DNA of 64,000 nt from Candidatus Pristimantibacillus lignocellulolyticus (GTDB lineage Bacteria; Bacillota; Bacilli; Paenibacillales; Paenibacillaceae): contig CP097899.1 in NCBI GenBank assembly GCA_023639215.1, forward strand, positions 4,026,001-4,090,000, read 5' to 3'. This document shows positions 51,933 to 60,379 of this stretch, one piece after another. The notes under the pieces were generated by a model. It was not told where the DNA came from. It did no database searches and saw only the letters and a list, made by a program, of their open reading frames with translations. Both the position numbers and the translations under genes were made by a program. How positions within the stretch are numbered: the first letter of the stretch is position 1; every line of letters begins with the position of its first letter.

Positions 51933-53015
51933 CTATTTATTCTCTTGATTTTTCAAATCTATCATCGTCGGATAATCCGTATAACCTTTGCTTCCGCCAC
52001 CGAAGAATGTTGTAGGATCTACTAAATTTAATGGAGTACCTATTTTAAGTCGTTCTACTAAATCCGGATTAGCTAATGACCAGGCACCGACAGGTACTAG
52101 GTCAGCAAGACCATTATCAAGATCGATACTTAAATCTTCTAGAGCTCGTCCAGCACGATTGACTAACATAGGATTCGTCCAGATTAAGCGGATGTCTTGG
52201 AGCAACTCTTCGTTCCCGAGATGCATGATATGGAGGTAAGCTAAATTCAAATGAGCTAGTTCTTTTACAAGATAACGATAAAGTTCAGGACCATGTTCAC
52301 CATCTTGTATCCCACCAAGAGGTGTTCCTGGTGAGATACGGAAACCTGTTCTATCTGCTCCAATTTCTTCGACGATTGCTTTCGTTACTTCAATCGCGAA
52401 GCGAGTACGATTTTCTATAGATCCGCCATATTCATCTGTCCGTGTATTCGAATTTTCACCGATAAATTGATTAATCAAATAACCATTTGCTCCATGAATT
52501 TCAACGCCATCCGCACCTGCTTTAATTGCTGCAGCTGCTGCTTTTCGGAAGTCGGCAATGGTCGTTTGAATATCCCCTTTACTTAACTCACGCGGAACAG
52601 GGATTTCCTGCATACCTTTAGCGGTAAACATTTCAGTACCTGGCGCGATTGCGGATGGCGCAACAGGTTGACGATGATGTGGTGTATTGTCTGGGTGCGA
52701 CATGCGACCAGCATGCATTAATTGAATATATATATATCCACCTGCTTCATGCACTGCATTGGTAACCTTTTTCCATCCTTCAATATGCTTATCCGTATAA
52801 ATTCCAGGTGACCATAAGTAACCTTGACCATCATCAGAAGGTTGTGTACCTTCTGTAATTATGAGTCCCATTGACGCTCGTTGAGCATAGTAAAGGGCTG
52901 TTAATTCTCCCGGTGTACCATCTTCATTCGATCTACTACGTGTCATTGGTGCCATTGCTAGGCGATGAGATAATTCCAAATTCCCAACTTTTGTTTTGCT
53001 CCATATTTTATCCAT
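51933..53015 (-). CDS. Old yellow enzyme family alkene reductase
   Basis: A 360-residue FMN-dependent ene-reductase (NemA/OYE class). Seen: LAMAPMTRSRS (FMN site), QLMHAGRMSH, the substrate-binding HxxN in EIHGANGYLINQF (near residue 175), NTRTDEYGGSIENRTRF and the VPVGAWSLANPDLVERL end. It reduces unsaturated carbonyls and nitro compounds. AGGAG lies before the ATG. It is part of the TetR-controlled electrophile-response row. Confidence 0.92.
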   Translation of the reverse strand: MDKIWSKTKVGNLELSHRLAMAPMTRSRSNEDGTPGELTALYYAQRASMGLIITEGTQPSDDGQGYLWSPGIYTDKHIEGWKKVTNAVHEAGGYIYIQLMHAGRMSHPDNTPHHRQPVAPSAIAPGTEMFTAKGMQEIPVPRELSKGDIQTTIADFRKAAAAAIKAGADGVEIHGANGYLINQFIGENSNTRTDEYGGSIENRTRFAIEVTKAIVEEIGADRTGFRISPGTPLGGIQDGEHGPELYRYLVKELAHLNLAYLHIMHLGNEELLQDIRLIWTNPMLVNRAGRALEDLSIDLDNGLADLVPVGAWSLANPDLVERLKIGTPLNLVDPTTFFGGGSKGYTDYPTMIDLKNQENK

Positions 53016-53109
53016 TTATTACACTCCTCTTTTAAATTTGTTGTCCGTGGTGTGGATTTTTCTATTACGGATTGGTTTGATGTCATGGGCGAATTGTTTG
53101 TCATTTGTA

Positions 53110-53817
53110 TTAAGATAAATGTGGGTATATCGCAGAAACACCACCTGCAAGTGCGCTTTGTATGTGACGGCTTAAGTCATCAGCAATAATTTCAAAGCGA
53201 TCAGCTTCTATGCCATCAATAGCTATTTTGGCGATATCCGTTGGATTGGATTTGGAAGCTACTAACCCCTTCGTCATATCTGTGTCCATATAGCCCACAT
53301 GTAATCCAATTACTTTCACATTTTGAGGATACAGATTTAAACGCAGGTCGTTCGTCAATGCCCATTCAGCCGCTTTTGCAGCAGCATATGCTCCAACAGT
53401 TCCGGAACTAACCCAAGATAACGCGGAAAGAATATTGAGAATTGATCCCCCACCGTTATTCGCAAGAATTGGTGCGAAGGAACGAACCATGGAAAGCGTG
53501 CCAAAGAAATGAGTATTAAACTCCAATTGTATTTTTTCAAGATCACCATCTAGTAAAGATACGCCTGTAGACGATCCTGCATTGTTGATTAAAAGTGTAG
53601 TATCCTTAGCAATCTTAGCCGCAGCAACTACTTCTTGAGGGTTCGTAATGTCTAGCTTCACAGGTATTACACCTGGAATGTCAATGGTTTCCGGATTTCT
53701 TGCACCACCATAAACCTTAGCCCCTCTTGCTAGAAGTTCAAGAGCTAGTTGGCGGCCTAAGCCGCGGTTTGCTCCAGTGACAAATGCGACTTGTTCAGAA
53801 ATTTTCAATGTTATCAT
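53110..53817 (-). CDS. Short-chain dehydrogenase/reductase
   Basis: A 235-residue SDR. The nucleotide loop is TGANRGLGRQLALELLARG, NNAGSS follows, the catalytic Ser lies in LSALSWV and Tyr-Lys in AYAAAKAAEWALT. The start is ATG 53817 after GGAGATGATAAC. It is first in the minus-strand row SDR-OYE-MDR. Palindromic operators at 53861 and 53936 sit in its promoter region. The substrate is unknown, probably a carbonyl compound. Confidence 0.88.
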   Translation of the reverse strand: MITLKISEQVAFVTGANRGLGRQLALELLARGAKVYGGARNPETIDIPGVIPVKLDITNPQEVVAAAKIAKDTTLLINNAGSSTGVSLLDGDLEKIQLEFNTHFFGTLSMVRSFAPILANNGGGSILNILSALSWVSSGTVGAYAAAKAAEWALTNDLRLNLYPQNVKVIGLHVGYMDTDMTKGLVASKSNPTDIAKIAIDGIEADRFEIIADDLSRHIQSALAGGVSAIYPHLS

Positions 53818-53860
53818 CTCCTATTATTCATTTATAATTTTTTGTGCAACACCTATTTGG

Positions 53861-53872
53861 GAATGATCATTC
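53861..53872. promoter_or_regulatory. TetR-type operator 1
   Basis: GAATGATCATTC is a perfect 12-bp palindrome upstream of the SDR gene. Confidence 0.55.
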
Positions 53873-53935
53873 TAATATGCGTAATAGAATGGGTCACATG
53901 GTGAAAACTTTAAGCGAGATCAGAAACAAATTCGA

Positions 53936-53947
53936 GAACGATCATTC
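53936..53947. promoter_or_regulatory. TetR-type operator 2
   Basis: GAACGATCATTC differs from operator 1 by one base; 75 bp away. Confidence 0.55.
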
Positions 53948-54029
53948 TAAAATGTACATAGTAAACAATATCCTTATGTCTTTTTTAAGATAAGTCACTA
54001 TAGGCTCAAGCTTGCTAATAAAAGAATTG

Positions 54030-54041
54030 GAACAGTCATTC
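54030..54041. promoter_or_regulatory. TetR-type operator 3
   Basis: GAACAGTCATTC lies just beyond the 3' end of the tetR gene. Confidence 0.4.
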
Positions 54042-54055
54042 TAAATAAATAATAA

Positions 54056-54634
54056 CTATTTAACTATAAGTTGGATAGACAAACTGGCTATCTGATGTAA
54101 TTTTTCCTTGGGCATCGAGGTTCTTGCCATTACCCTCAACCCAACACCTACAGCATGTAATTGTTCCGCAAGTTTGTTCGCATTGCAATCTGAGTTAAAT
54201 TCCCCATTCTGCTGTCCCCACAGAATAATATCAGTGAATAGTTGCTCTGATAATGTGAACGATTCAGTTAACTTTGAATCTACATCGGTATCGCGCATTG
54301 CCAACTCCACCGCTGAATTCACCATTAAACAGCCTGAAGGTGAGTCCCCTTCACCATTTATCATGAAATCAAAAATAAATTGAAGTGCCTCTGTTGCAGT
54401 CTTGGAGCGTTTAACTTGTCCAGTAATCTCGGCATTCACCTTATCGCGGAATCGATCCATAGCTTTCAAAAACAGCGTATGTTTGTCTCCAAATGTGTCA
54501 TACAAACTTCTGCGATGGATACCCATATGCTCAACCAAATCTGTCATAGATGACTTCTCATATCCTTGTTCCCAAAAGAGTTTCATCGCTTTATCTAATA
54601 CTACGTTTTCTTCGAATTCTTTGCTTCTTGCCAT
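54056..54634 (-). CDS. TetR-family transcriptional regulator
   Basis: A 192-residue regulator with a typical HTH (FWEQGYEKSSMTDLVEHMGIHRRSLYDTFGDKHTLFLKAM, residues 18-57) and a C-terminal domain like those of reductase-operon repressors (PSGCLMVNSAVELAMRD). ATG 54634 follows GGAGGAGG; the longer frame is unnecessary. GAACGATCA occurs upstream (54673) and related palindromes sit before the SDR gene. It therefore probably represses itself and the SDR-OYE-MDR row, with an electrophile as inducer. Confidence 0.88.
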   Translation of the reverse strand: MARSKEFEENVVLDKAMKLFWEQGYEKSSMTDLVEHMGIHRRSLYDTFGDKHTLFLKAMDRFRDKVNAEITGQVKRSKTATEALQFIFDFMINGEGDSPSGCLMVNSAVELAMRDTDVDSKLTESFTLSEQLFTDIILWGQQNGEFNSDCNANKLAEQLHAVGVGLRVMARTSMPKEKLHQIASLSIQLIVK

Positions 54635-54672
54635 TATGTTTTCCTCCTCCCATCGATAATATAACATATTGA

Positions 54673-54684
54673 GAACGATCAGTA
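54673..54684. promoter_or_regulatory. TetR-type operator 4 (autoregulation)
   Basis: GAACGATCAGTA shares the left half-site of operators 1-2 and lies in the tetR promoter region. Confidence 0.4.
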
Positions 54685-54802
54685 AAGAAACTGAAATCAT
54701 TATATATATTTCAGTTGTTATCCATTACGCATCCATTACGCTATACCAATTAGTGAAATGGATTACAGTTATCGAGATTTAATCTGTTCCATGATTACGG
54801 AA

Positions 54803-54925
54803 AACTATACATGTTCTTGTCCATTTTCGGCTACAGATATAAGTTCTTGTCTTTTGCTCGGGACAAGAACTTATATCGTTAAAATAAAAAAAGCCGCGTT
54901 GGGCGCTTGTTGTCCTTCGACATTT
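54803..54925 (-). repeat. Hairpin repeat family, copy D
   Basis: Read on the minus strand: TGTCGAAGGACAACAA, a GC-rich stem (GCGCCCAACGCGGC) before TTTTTTTATTTT, AACGATATAAGTTCTTGTC facing GACAAGAACTTATATC, and ATGGACAAGAACATGTATAG. The terminator-like stem differs from copies B and E. Confidence 0.7.
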
Positions 54926-55004
54926 ATATTTTTCTTGATCCAGCGTCCGTGAGACTACGTACTTAACAAGATGTAGCCAGCAAACATTTATCGGCTGCTG
55001 CTTT

Positions 55005-55133
55005 TTAATTATAAAGAGTTGATTGGTTGTTATCATTCATGTACTGATACTGCTCGCCATAATGATAAGCAATGAACTGTACAACCTCTTCCCACCGCAA
55101 TATGTCTCGTACTTTTACCTCTGTTACATCCAT
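55005..55133 (-). CDS. Small hypothetical protein or gene-end remnant
   Basis: A 42-residue frame from ATG 55133 (MDVTEVKVRDILRWEEVVQF then IAYHYGEQYQYMNDN). The DNA just upstream on this strand is unusually GC-rich (GCCCCCGTCTTGGGGCGGG). No family recognised; it may be the end of a lost mobile-element gene. Confidence 0.3.
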   Translation of the reverse strand: MDVTEVKVRDILRWEEVVQFIAYHYGEQYQYMNDNNQSTLYN

Positions 55134-55246
55134 TCCGCTCTCTCGGTCTAAAACCCGCCCCAAGACGGGGGCTAAATATTCAGTTTTACCTTATACTTGT
55201 CAAAGTGCTTTCTGGTAATAAATTGAAATTAAAAGGCGGATCATCC

Positions 55247-57514
55247 ATGAAAAAAAACAGTTCAAATACTCAAACGGAAGTTATAAGTAGAGCGTTATCT
55301 AGGCTTCCTCTATTGCGCGTGCCCTCCCTTCATGCAGGTTGGAAGGGAGCTATTCTCGTGTTATCTTTTGTTACGATATGCTTAGTATTTGTGCAAGCAT
55401 ACTATTATCTTGGGTCGCGGGGTAGCATAATGGACTACTTCGCTGGGACTGTCCTGTCCGTTGTTGCAATTTTAATGATAACGGGTATCATTGCGGGATT
55501 ATTGCATTGGGCGAAAAAAATGCCTTCCCGATATATTTGGTTCATGCTTGCCTCATTTTGTTTACTACTAATCAGTTTTTTGGGAGCGGTCCAGCTAGCG
55601 TTAATTGTTACGTTCTCCATCATCCTTTCTTCTTCGTTATTTGGAGCCTTGCTTTATTTCTTTATCAAGGGAGGCTACCGCAAGGCTACAACATGGGTGA
55701 AAGTAACGGTAGGCACAAGCACTGCTGCAGTCTTTATTTTTATCTGCGTGTTGGGATACTGGATTACCAGCAACGGTCAAGCGCAATTAGAGGTACCTCA
55801 CCCCCTGCAAAAGACTAAGACAGCGGAGCAATACCAAACGACGATGGTTAATCCCGCAGAAATCGGGACATTCCGCGTAAACTCTATAACCTATGCTAGC
55901 GAATCAACTTATCGCCACGACCTTGACGTTGAAGGACGACTGATAACACAGTCCGTCGACGGATCGGATTTTGTCGGCAACTGGAGTTCCCGGCGCACAA
56001 ACACTTTCGGGTTTGGATCTGAAGCCATGCCTTTAAACGGTACGGTTTGGTATCCTGAAGGAGATGGTCCCTTCCCACTCATTCTAATCGTGCACGGTAA
56101 CCATATGGCGACGGATTTTTCCGATCCAGGGTATGCCTATTTGGGAAAATTGCTGGCAAGTCGCGGATATATTTTGGCTTCCATCGATGAGAACTTCCTG
56201 AATAGTTCACCTTACGATGACCTTTTCGTTATTGATGGTTTAAAAGATGAGAATCGTGCAAGAGGTTGGTTAATGCTGGAGCATTTGAAGACGTGGGACA
56301 CATGGAACATCACAGAAGGAAATCCGTTCTATGGCAAAGTGGACATGCAGAATATTGCGTTGATTGGACATTCACGGGGAGGCGAAGCCATAACTGTGGC
56401 TGCAACTTATAATGAGTTAACGGCTTACCCTGAGGACGCCAACATCAAGTTTGATTACGACTTCAACATTCGTTCCCTCATCTCGATTGCAGGAACCGAC
56501 ATGCAATATAAACCGAGCGGGCAGCCCATTGAACTGCAGAATATCAACTATTTGGCCCTGCACGGCTCCCACGATATGGATGTTTCTTCTTTTGCCGGAG
56601 CCAATCAATACTATCGTACGCAATTTACAGAGAACAGCAATTTTTTCAAATCACAGGTATATATCTATGGGGCAAATCACGGACAGTTCAACACAGCATG
56701 GGGTAGACACGATTCTGTAGGCATTGGCAATCTTCTGTTGAACAACACCGAACTTCTGTCTGGTGAAGAACAATCCCGTGCGGCAGAAGTTCTAATCTCA
56801 GCGTTTTTAGAAGCTACACTCAAGGGTAATGGCCAGTACCGTATGATGTTTGAAGATTTGGGATACGCCAGAGAATGGCTCCCAGAAACGATGTATATTA
56901 GTAATTATTGGGATGGGAACACAACCTTGATCAGTAACTATGAAGAGGATCACGATCCGGGGACAACGACATTGCCTGGTGGACGAATGGAAGGCGAGTC
57001 TCTTAAGGTCTGGAAGGAAGGCAAGGTGCAAATGGAATTTAAAGATGACCAGTACAGCGCGGTTTCATTGGAATGGGATCATGCAGTTGCTCCATCAACT
57101 CCTATATACGAAGTCATATTGCCTGAGTCCGGGATCGAAACGTCCGAAGATAGTACCATCTTATTTTCCATTGCAAATAATGATGCAGGTGGTAAGATAG
57201 CGGAAACGAATGCATTGGTGGACTTAACCATAGCTATAGAAGATGAGAGTGGAAATGTCAGTCGATTACCGCTTAGTCATGTCTCTCCACTTCTACCCAT
57301 GTTTGAAGGAGTTCTTGCCAAACGGCCGCTTGGTTTCCTTCGAACGATCAAGGAACCGGTTTTCCAAAATTTTTCCTTCGAAATGGCTGACTTTATAGAT
57401 GTTAATTCCAATCTTATGCCTCAGCGGATCAGGAAAATCAGCTTTATATTTGATCAAACCACGCAGGGCAGCATCTTGATAAAAGACTTTGGCATTCGCA
57501 GTAACAAGTTCTAA
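55247..57514 (+). CDS. Large membrane-anchored alpha/beta hydrolase
   Basis: A 755-residue protein. Five N-terminal membrane helices (about residues 30-190) are followed by a large extracellular domain. The hydrolase core has IVHGNHMATDFSDPG, the nucleophile GHSRGGEA (near residue 366), an Asp in LHGSHDMDVSS and a His in YGANHGQFNTAWGRHD. The last 180 residues look like a beta-sandwich. The SRGG elbow resembles the dienelactone hydrolase/PAF-acetylhydrolase class. ATG 55247 is preferred; a frame upstream adds 14 residues. Base composition is noticeably more GC-rich than the neighbours, suggesting acquisition. Confidence 0.8.
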   Translation: MKKNSSNTQTEVISRALSRLPLLRVPSLHAGWKGAILVLSFVTICLVFVQAYYYLGSRGSIMDYFAGTVLSVVAILMITGIIAGLLHWAKKMPSRYIWFMLASFCLLLISFLGAVQLALIVTFSIILSSSLFGALLYFFIKGGYRKATTWVKVTVGTSTAAVFIFICVLGYWITSNGQAQLEVPHPLQKTKTAEQYQTTMVNPAEIGTFRVNSITYASESTYRHDLDVEGRLITQSVDGSDFVGNWSSRRTNTFGFGSEAMPLNGTVWYPEGDGPFPLILIVHGNHMATDFSDPGYAYLGKLLASRGYILASIDENFLNSSPYDDLFVIDGLKDENRARGWLMLEHLKTWDTWNITEGNPFYGKVDMQNIALIGHSRGGEAITVAATYNELTAYPEDANIKFDYDFNIRSLISIAGTDMQYKPSGQPIELQNINYLALHGSHDMDVSSFAGANQYYRTQFTENSNFFKSQVYIYGANHGQFNTAWGRHDSVGIGNLLLNNTELLSGEEQSRAAEVLISAFLEATLKGNGQYRMMFEDLGYAREWLPETMYISNYWDGNTTLISNYEEDHDPGTTTLPGGRMEGESLKVWKEGKVQMEFKDDQYSAVSLEWDHAVAPSTPIYEVILPESGIETSEDSTILFSIANNDAGGKIAETNALVDLTIAIEDESGNVSRLPLSHVSPLLPMFEGVLAKRPLGFLRTIKEPVFQNFSFEMADFIDVNSNLMPQRIRKISFIFDQTTQGSILIKDFGIRSNKF

Positions 57515-58045
57515 CAGTTTAGAAAAATAAAATCATATTCTAAATCTTATTCGCTTAAAAGCCAATTTAAATCGACGCGTGAAGGTTTCATTGGGAAGTA
57601 GATCTATAGCGGTATGACCATTGATTTGACTCTCATTTTCGCTATGATCTTCGGTTTCCTGTTTTGGAGGAGATTTTGAACGAGGTTGGCCAATATGTTT
57701 ATTCGTACTTCCCATATTATACATTGTAAAACTGTACCACACATAAATTTCCGTAAGCAGGGAATTAAATTGTGCACATATTGGAATTGGGTAACGATAT
57801 ACAAAGGCTGATCTTCAACAATCTCAAGATCAGCCACATATCCTTCTGAAATATTCTAGCGTATTTCATTGGCATTTCTGAAGTTACGTTCGCAATTCTA
57901 CTGTCGACATTTGTTAACTCAAAAGTAACGCTGATAGTAACATCACTTCTTTTTCTGATTGAATTACGATTTCAATCCCAAACACCTTCTGCCCTACTTG
58001 AAAACGTGAGAGTTTCTACTTAATTGAAAAAACTACTGATTATCC
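57515..58045. other. Non-coding interval
   Basis: A hairpin GGCTGATCTT/AAGATCAGCC at 57805-57836 and a T-rich 3' flank of the sigma gene. No supported ORF. Confidence 0.4.
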
Positions 58046-58960
58046 TTATTCGACCTTTGGGTTTAAATGTTGTAATTTATCCGGATTTACAATCAGATAA
58101 ACCCTTTGAATGGTCATCGTCTGAATCTCCCAATCAAAACTAATGATCCCAGTTGAAATCCCATCTTTGGTTATCAATATACCAGGCTGACAATTGACCT
58201 CGACAATCTGTGCTTTTGATGCAGGAAATTGGCTTGACGAAAAAGCGTTCAATATGGTGAGCACTCGCTCCTTATTGTATACAGCATTAATCGCGGCAGA
58301 TACTTTCCCTCCGCCATCAGCAATGAAAATGACATCCTCAGTTAACATGTTCACTAGGGATTGAATGTTACCGTTCGAAAGAGCAGTAACGAAACGGATT
58401 ACCATTTCCTTTTCCACGTGAAGATGCGATGAAAGCGTTTCATCTTTATTATTTGATGCGTCTAATTTTTTCTTGACGCGGCTGTAGATCTTGCGGCAAT
58501 TGACTTCTGTTTTGTTGACCATTTCTCCAATTTCACGATGTTCATAGGCAAACACTTCTTTTAATATGAACACAGCTCGCTCCAGTGGCGTAAGTTTATC
58601 CATAAGAATAAGAACCGCATATGAAATTGTATGTCGCTCAACGCTATCTAACGGACTATGTTCTTCAAATTGCACTGTTGGTTCTGGTAGCCAATTACCT
58701 ACGTAGCTTATTCGCTTTTTTCGTGCAGATTTTAATTCGTTTAAACATCTATTAATTATCATTTTGTTTAAGTACGATTTGATATTATTAATATTGTCAA
58801 TTTGATATCCATACATGCTAATAAACAAATCTTGAACCATATCCTCAGCATCTGAACTTGAACCAAGCATATTATGAGCAATTGAAAATAAATGAGGCTT
58901 GTAGGTTTTATATAAATCTTCAATGTTATCAGATGATGGATCAATTGTATAACTTTGCAT
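58046..58960 (-). CDS. ECF41-family RNA polymerase sigma factor (second copy)
   Basis: A 304-residue paralogue of the sigma factor at 48366. Region 2 is IAHNMLGSSSDAEDMVQDLFISMYGYQ and region 4 LTPLERAVFILKEVFAYEHREIGEMV. The C-terminal SnoaL-like domain carries all three ECF41 hallmarks: WLPEP, DGGGK and NPDKL. AAAGGATG precedes the ATG. It follows the NmrA-like gene on the same strand after a hairpin. Confidence 0.93.
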   Translation of the reverse strand: MQSYTIDPSSDNIEDLYKTYKPHLFSIAHNMLGSSSDAEDMVQDLFISMYGYQIDNINNIKSYLNKMIINRCLNELKSARKKRISYVGNWLPEPTVQFEEHSPLDSVERHTISYAVLILMDKLTPLERAVFILKEVFAYEHREIGEMVNKTEVNCRKIYSRVKKKLDASNNKDETLSSHLHVEKEMVIRFVTALSNGNIQSLVNMLTEDVIFIADGGGKVSAAINAVYNKERVLTILNAFSSSQFPASKAQIVEVNCQPGILITKDGISTGIISFDWEIQTMTIQRVYLIVNPDKLQHLNPKVE

Positions 58961-59040
58961 AATTTACATCCTTTCTGTTCGAACGCCTGATTACTGAGTA
59001 CGTTTCCTATTACAACATAGAACGGTTCCAAAAAAAAATT

Positions 59041-59080
59041 GGCGAGCGATTCCCCGGTTTAATTAAGGAAAAAGCTCGCC
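59041..59080 (-). terminator. Possible terminator or attenuator hairpin
   Basis: GGCGAGC pairs with GCTCGCC across 26 nt, between the NmrA-like gene and the sigma gene. A GGCGAGCTTTTT run on the minus strand is only weakly terminator-like. Confidence 0.4.
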
Positions 59081-59172
59081 GTTTAAGTTAACACTTTTTT
59101 AGCTTTATACTTGACAGAAATATGACTAGGTCTACTTCTCTGTTCATAAAGTATTTATGAACATGTAGGTAA

Positions 59173-59928
59173 TTATATCTGACTCGTGGAGCGGTCCAAC
59201 CAATCCGCAAAACGAGTTGGGGCAATGCGTGCTTTACCGCGAGGGACTAGAGAATGATCTTTATCGTCTATCTCAACACCATAGTATCGTGCTTTGTCGT
59301 CTGTAACTACCTGTCTTGTGTCTTTTTTGGCGGTCAGGTATTGGCGAACGATTTCATCGAGACCAAGACGTTCTGGACCAGCCAAATCAACGATACCATT
59401 CACAGGCGCCTCAACAGTGAAATCCACTAGTATTGCGGCGACATCATCCGATACGATCGGTTGTATAGGGGCAGATGGCATACGAACGATTTGCCCTTCT
59501 GTGGAGGATTGTGCAATGATTTCAATGAACTCGAAGAACTGTGTCGCTCGAACGATTGTATAGGGAACAGTGGAAGCTTTAATCAATTCTTCTTGTGCCA
59601 TCTTCGCTCGGAAATAACCACTTTCAAACAGACCATCCGTACCAACAATCGACAACGCTACGTGATGGTTTACGCCAGCGGCAACTTCAGCCTCAAGTAG
59701 ATTTCGAGTAGATGTTTCAAAGAATTCTAGAACTTCTTTGTCTTCCCACGTAGGAGCGTTCGTAACATCTACAACCACTAGTGCTCCACTAATCGCCAAT
59801 CCCTCTCCCGTAACGGAGTTTATACCTAAAGAAGGTGATGCTGCCACAACCTCATGTCCTAGCTCACGAAGGTTGTTTCCTAGTTTTTTTCCAATGAGCC
59901 CACTACCGCCAATAACTACAATTTTCAT
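59173..59928 (-). CDS. NmrA-like/atypical SDR NAD(P)-binding protein
   Basis: A 251-residue protein with a Rossmann start MKIVVIGGSGLIGKKLGNNL, a HHVALSIVGTDGLFESGYFRAKMAQEELI segment and YTIVRATQFFEF, typical of the NmrA/atypical SDR subfamily often found beside ECF41 sigma genes. ATG 59928 follows AGGAT by 7-8 nt. An ECF41-like promoter lies upstream at 59993. It is probably a redox sensor or reductase and the direct target of the adjacent sigma factor. Confidence 0.85.
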   Translation of the reverse strand: MKIVVIGGSGLIGKKLGNNLRELGHEVVAASPSLGINSVTGEGLAISGALVVVDVTNAPTWEDKEVLEFFETSTRNLLEAEVAAGVNHHVALSIVGTDGLFESGYFRAKMAQEELIKASTVPYTIVRATQFFEFIEIIAQSSTEGQIVRMPSAPIQPIVSDDVAAILVDFTVEAPVNGIVDLAGPERLGLDEIVRQYLTAKKDTRQVVTDDKARYYGVEIDDKDHSLVPRGKARIAPTRFADWLDRSTSQI

Positions 59929-59992
59929 ATTAATCATCCTAGTTTTATAGCCTCTTATTTAAGGCTTTTGTTGTTGTTTATAACACTATTAA

Positions 59993-60019
59993 GACAATTG
60001 GCGACTACAATACGTGACA
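59993..60019 (-). promoter_or_regulatory. ECF41-type promoter 2
   Basis: On the minus strand TGTCACG, 16 nt, TGTC. It has the same geometry as the element at 47099, with one mismatch in each box to TGTCACA/CGTC. Confidence 0.6.
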
Positions 60020-60164
60020 TCAATCGTTTATTATTTTTAATTTGATTGCAATAGTTGCACTTTGATTTCAAAATTTCCAATATAGTGTGCTCTTGGCCGT
60101 AATAAATAATCCAGCGACTTCTATAAATTACCGATGAAATTATCTCCTTAAGTGTTTACATTTA

Positions 60165-60307
60165 TGGCTAACTATACATGTTCTTGTCCATTTTCGGCTA
60201 ACGATATAAGTTCTTTTCCCGAGCAAAGGTCAAGAACTTATATCGTTAAAATAAAAAGCCGTGCTAGGCACGGATTAATATCTATATATATTGTTGTCCT
60301 CCGACAA
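60165..60307 (-). repeat. Hairpin repeat family, copy E
   Basis: Read on the minus strand: ATTGTCGGAGGACAACAA, CCGTGC-CTA-GCACGG then TTTTTATTTT, AACGATATAAGTTCTTG facing AAGAACTTATATCGTT, and ATGGACAAGAACATGTATAG. Nearly collinear with copy B but inverted in the chromosome. Confidence 0.75.
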
Positions 60308-60323
60308 TTTGCCCTGCAATTCT

Positions 60324-60356
60324 AAGAGTATCAAGATTATCTTGATACTCTTTTCT
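60324..60356. terminator. Intrinsic terminator-like hairpin
   Basis: AAGAGTATCAAG pairs with CTTGATACTCTT across ATTAT, with a T-rich tail on the plus strand. It lies just downstream of the minus-strand operon. Confidence 0.6.
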
Positions 60357-60379
60357 TTTCTATAGAAGATTTGTAGGTT

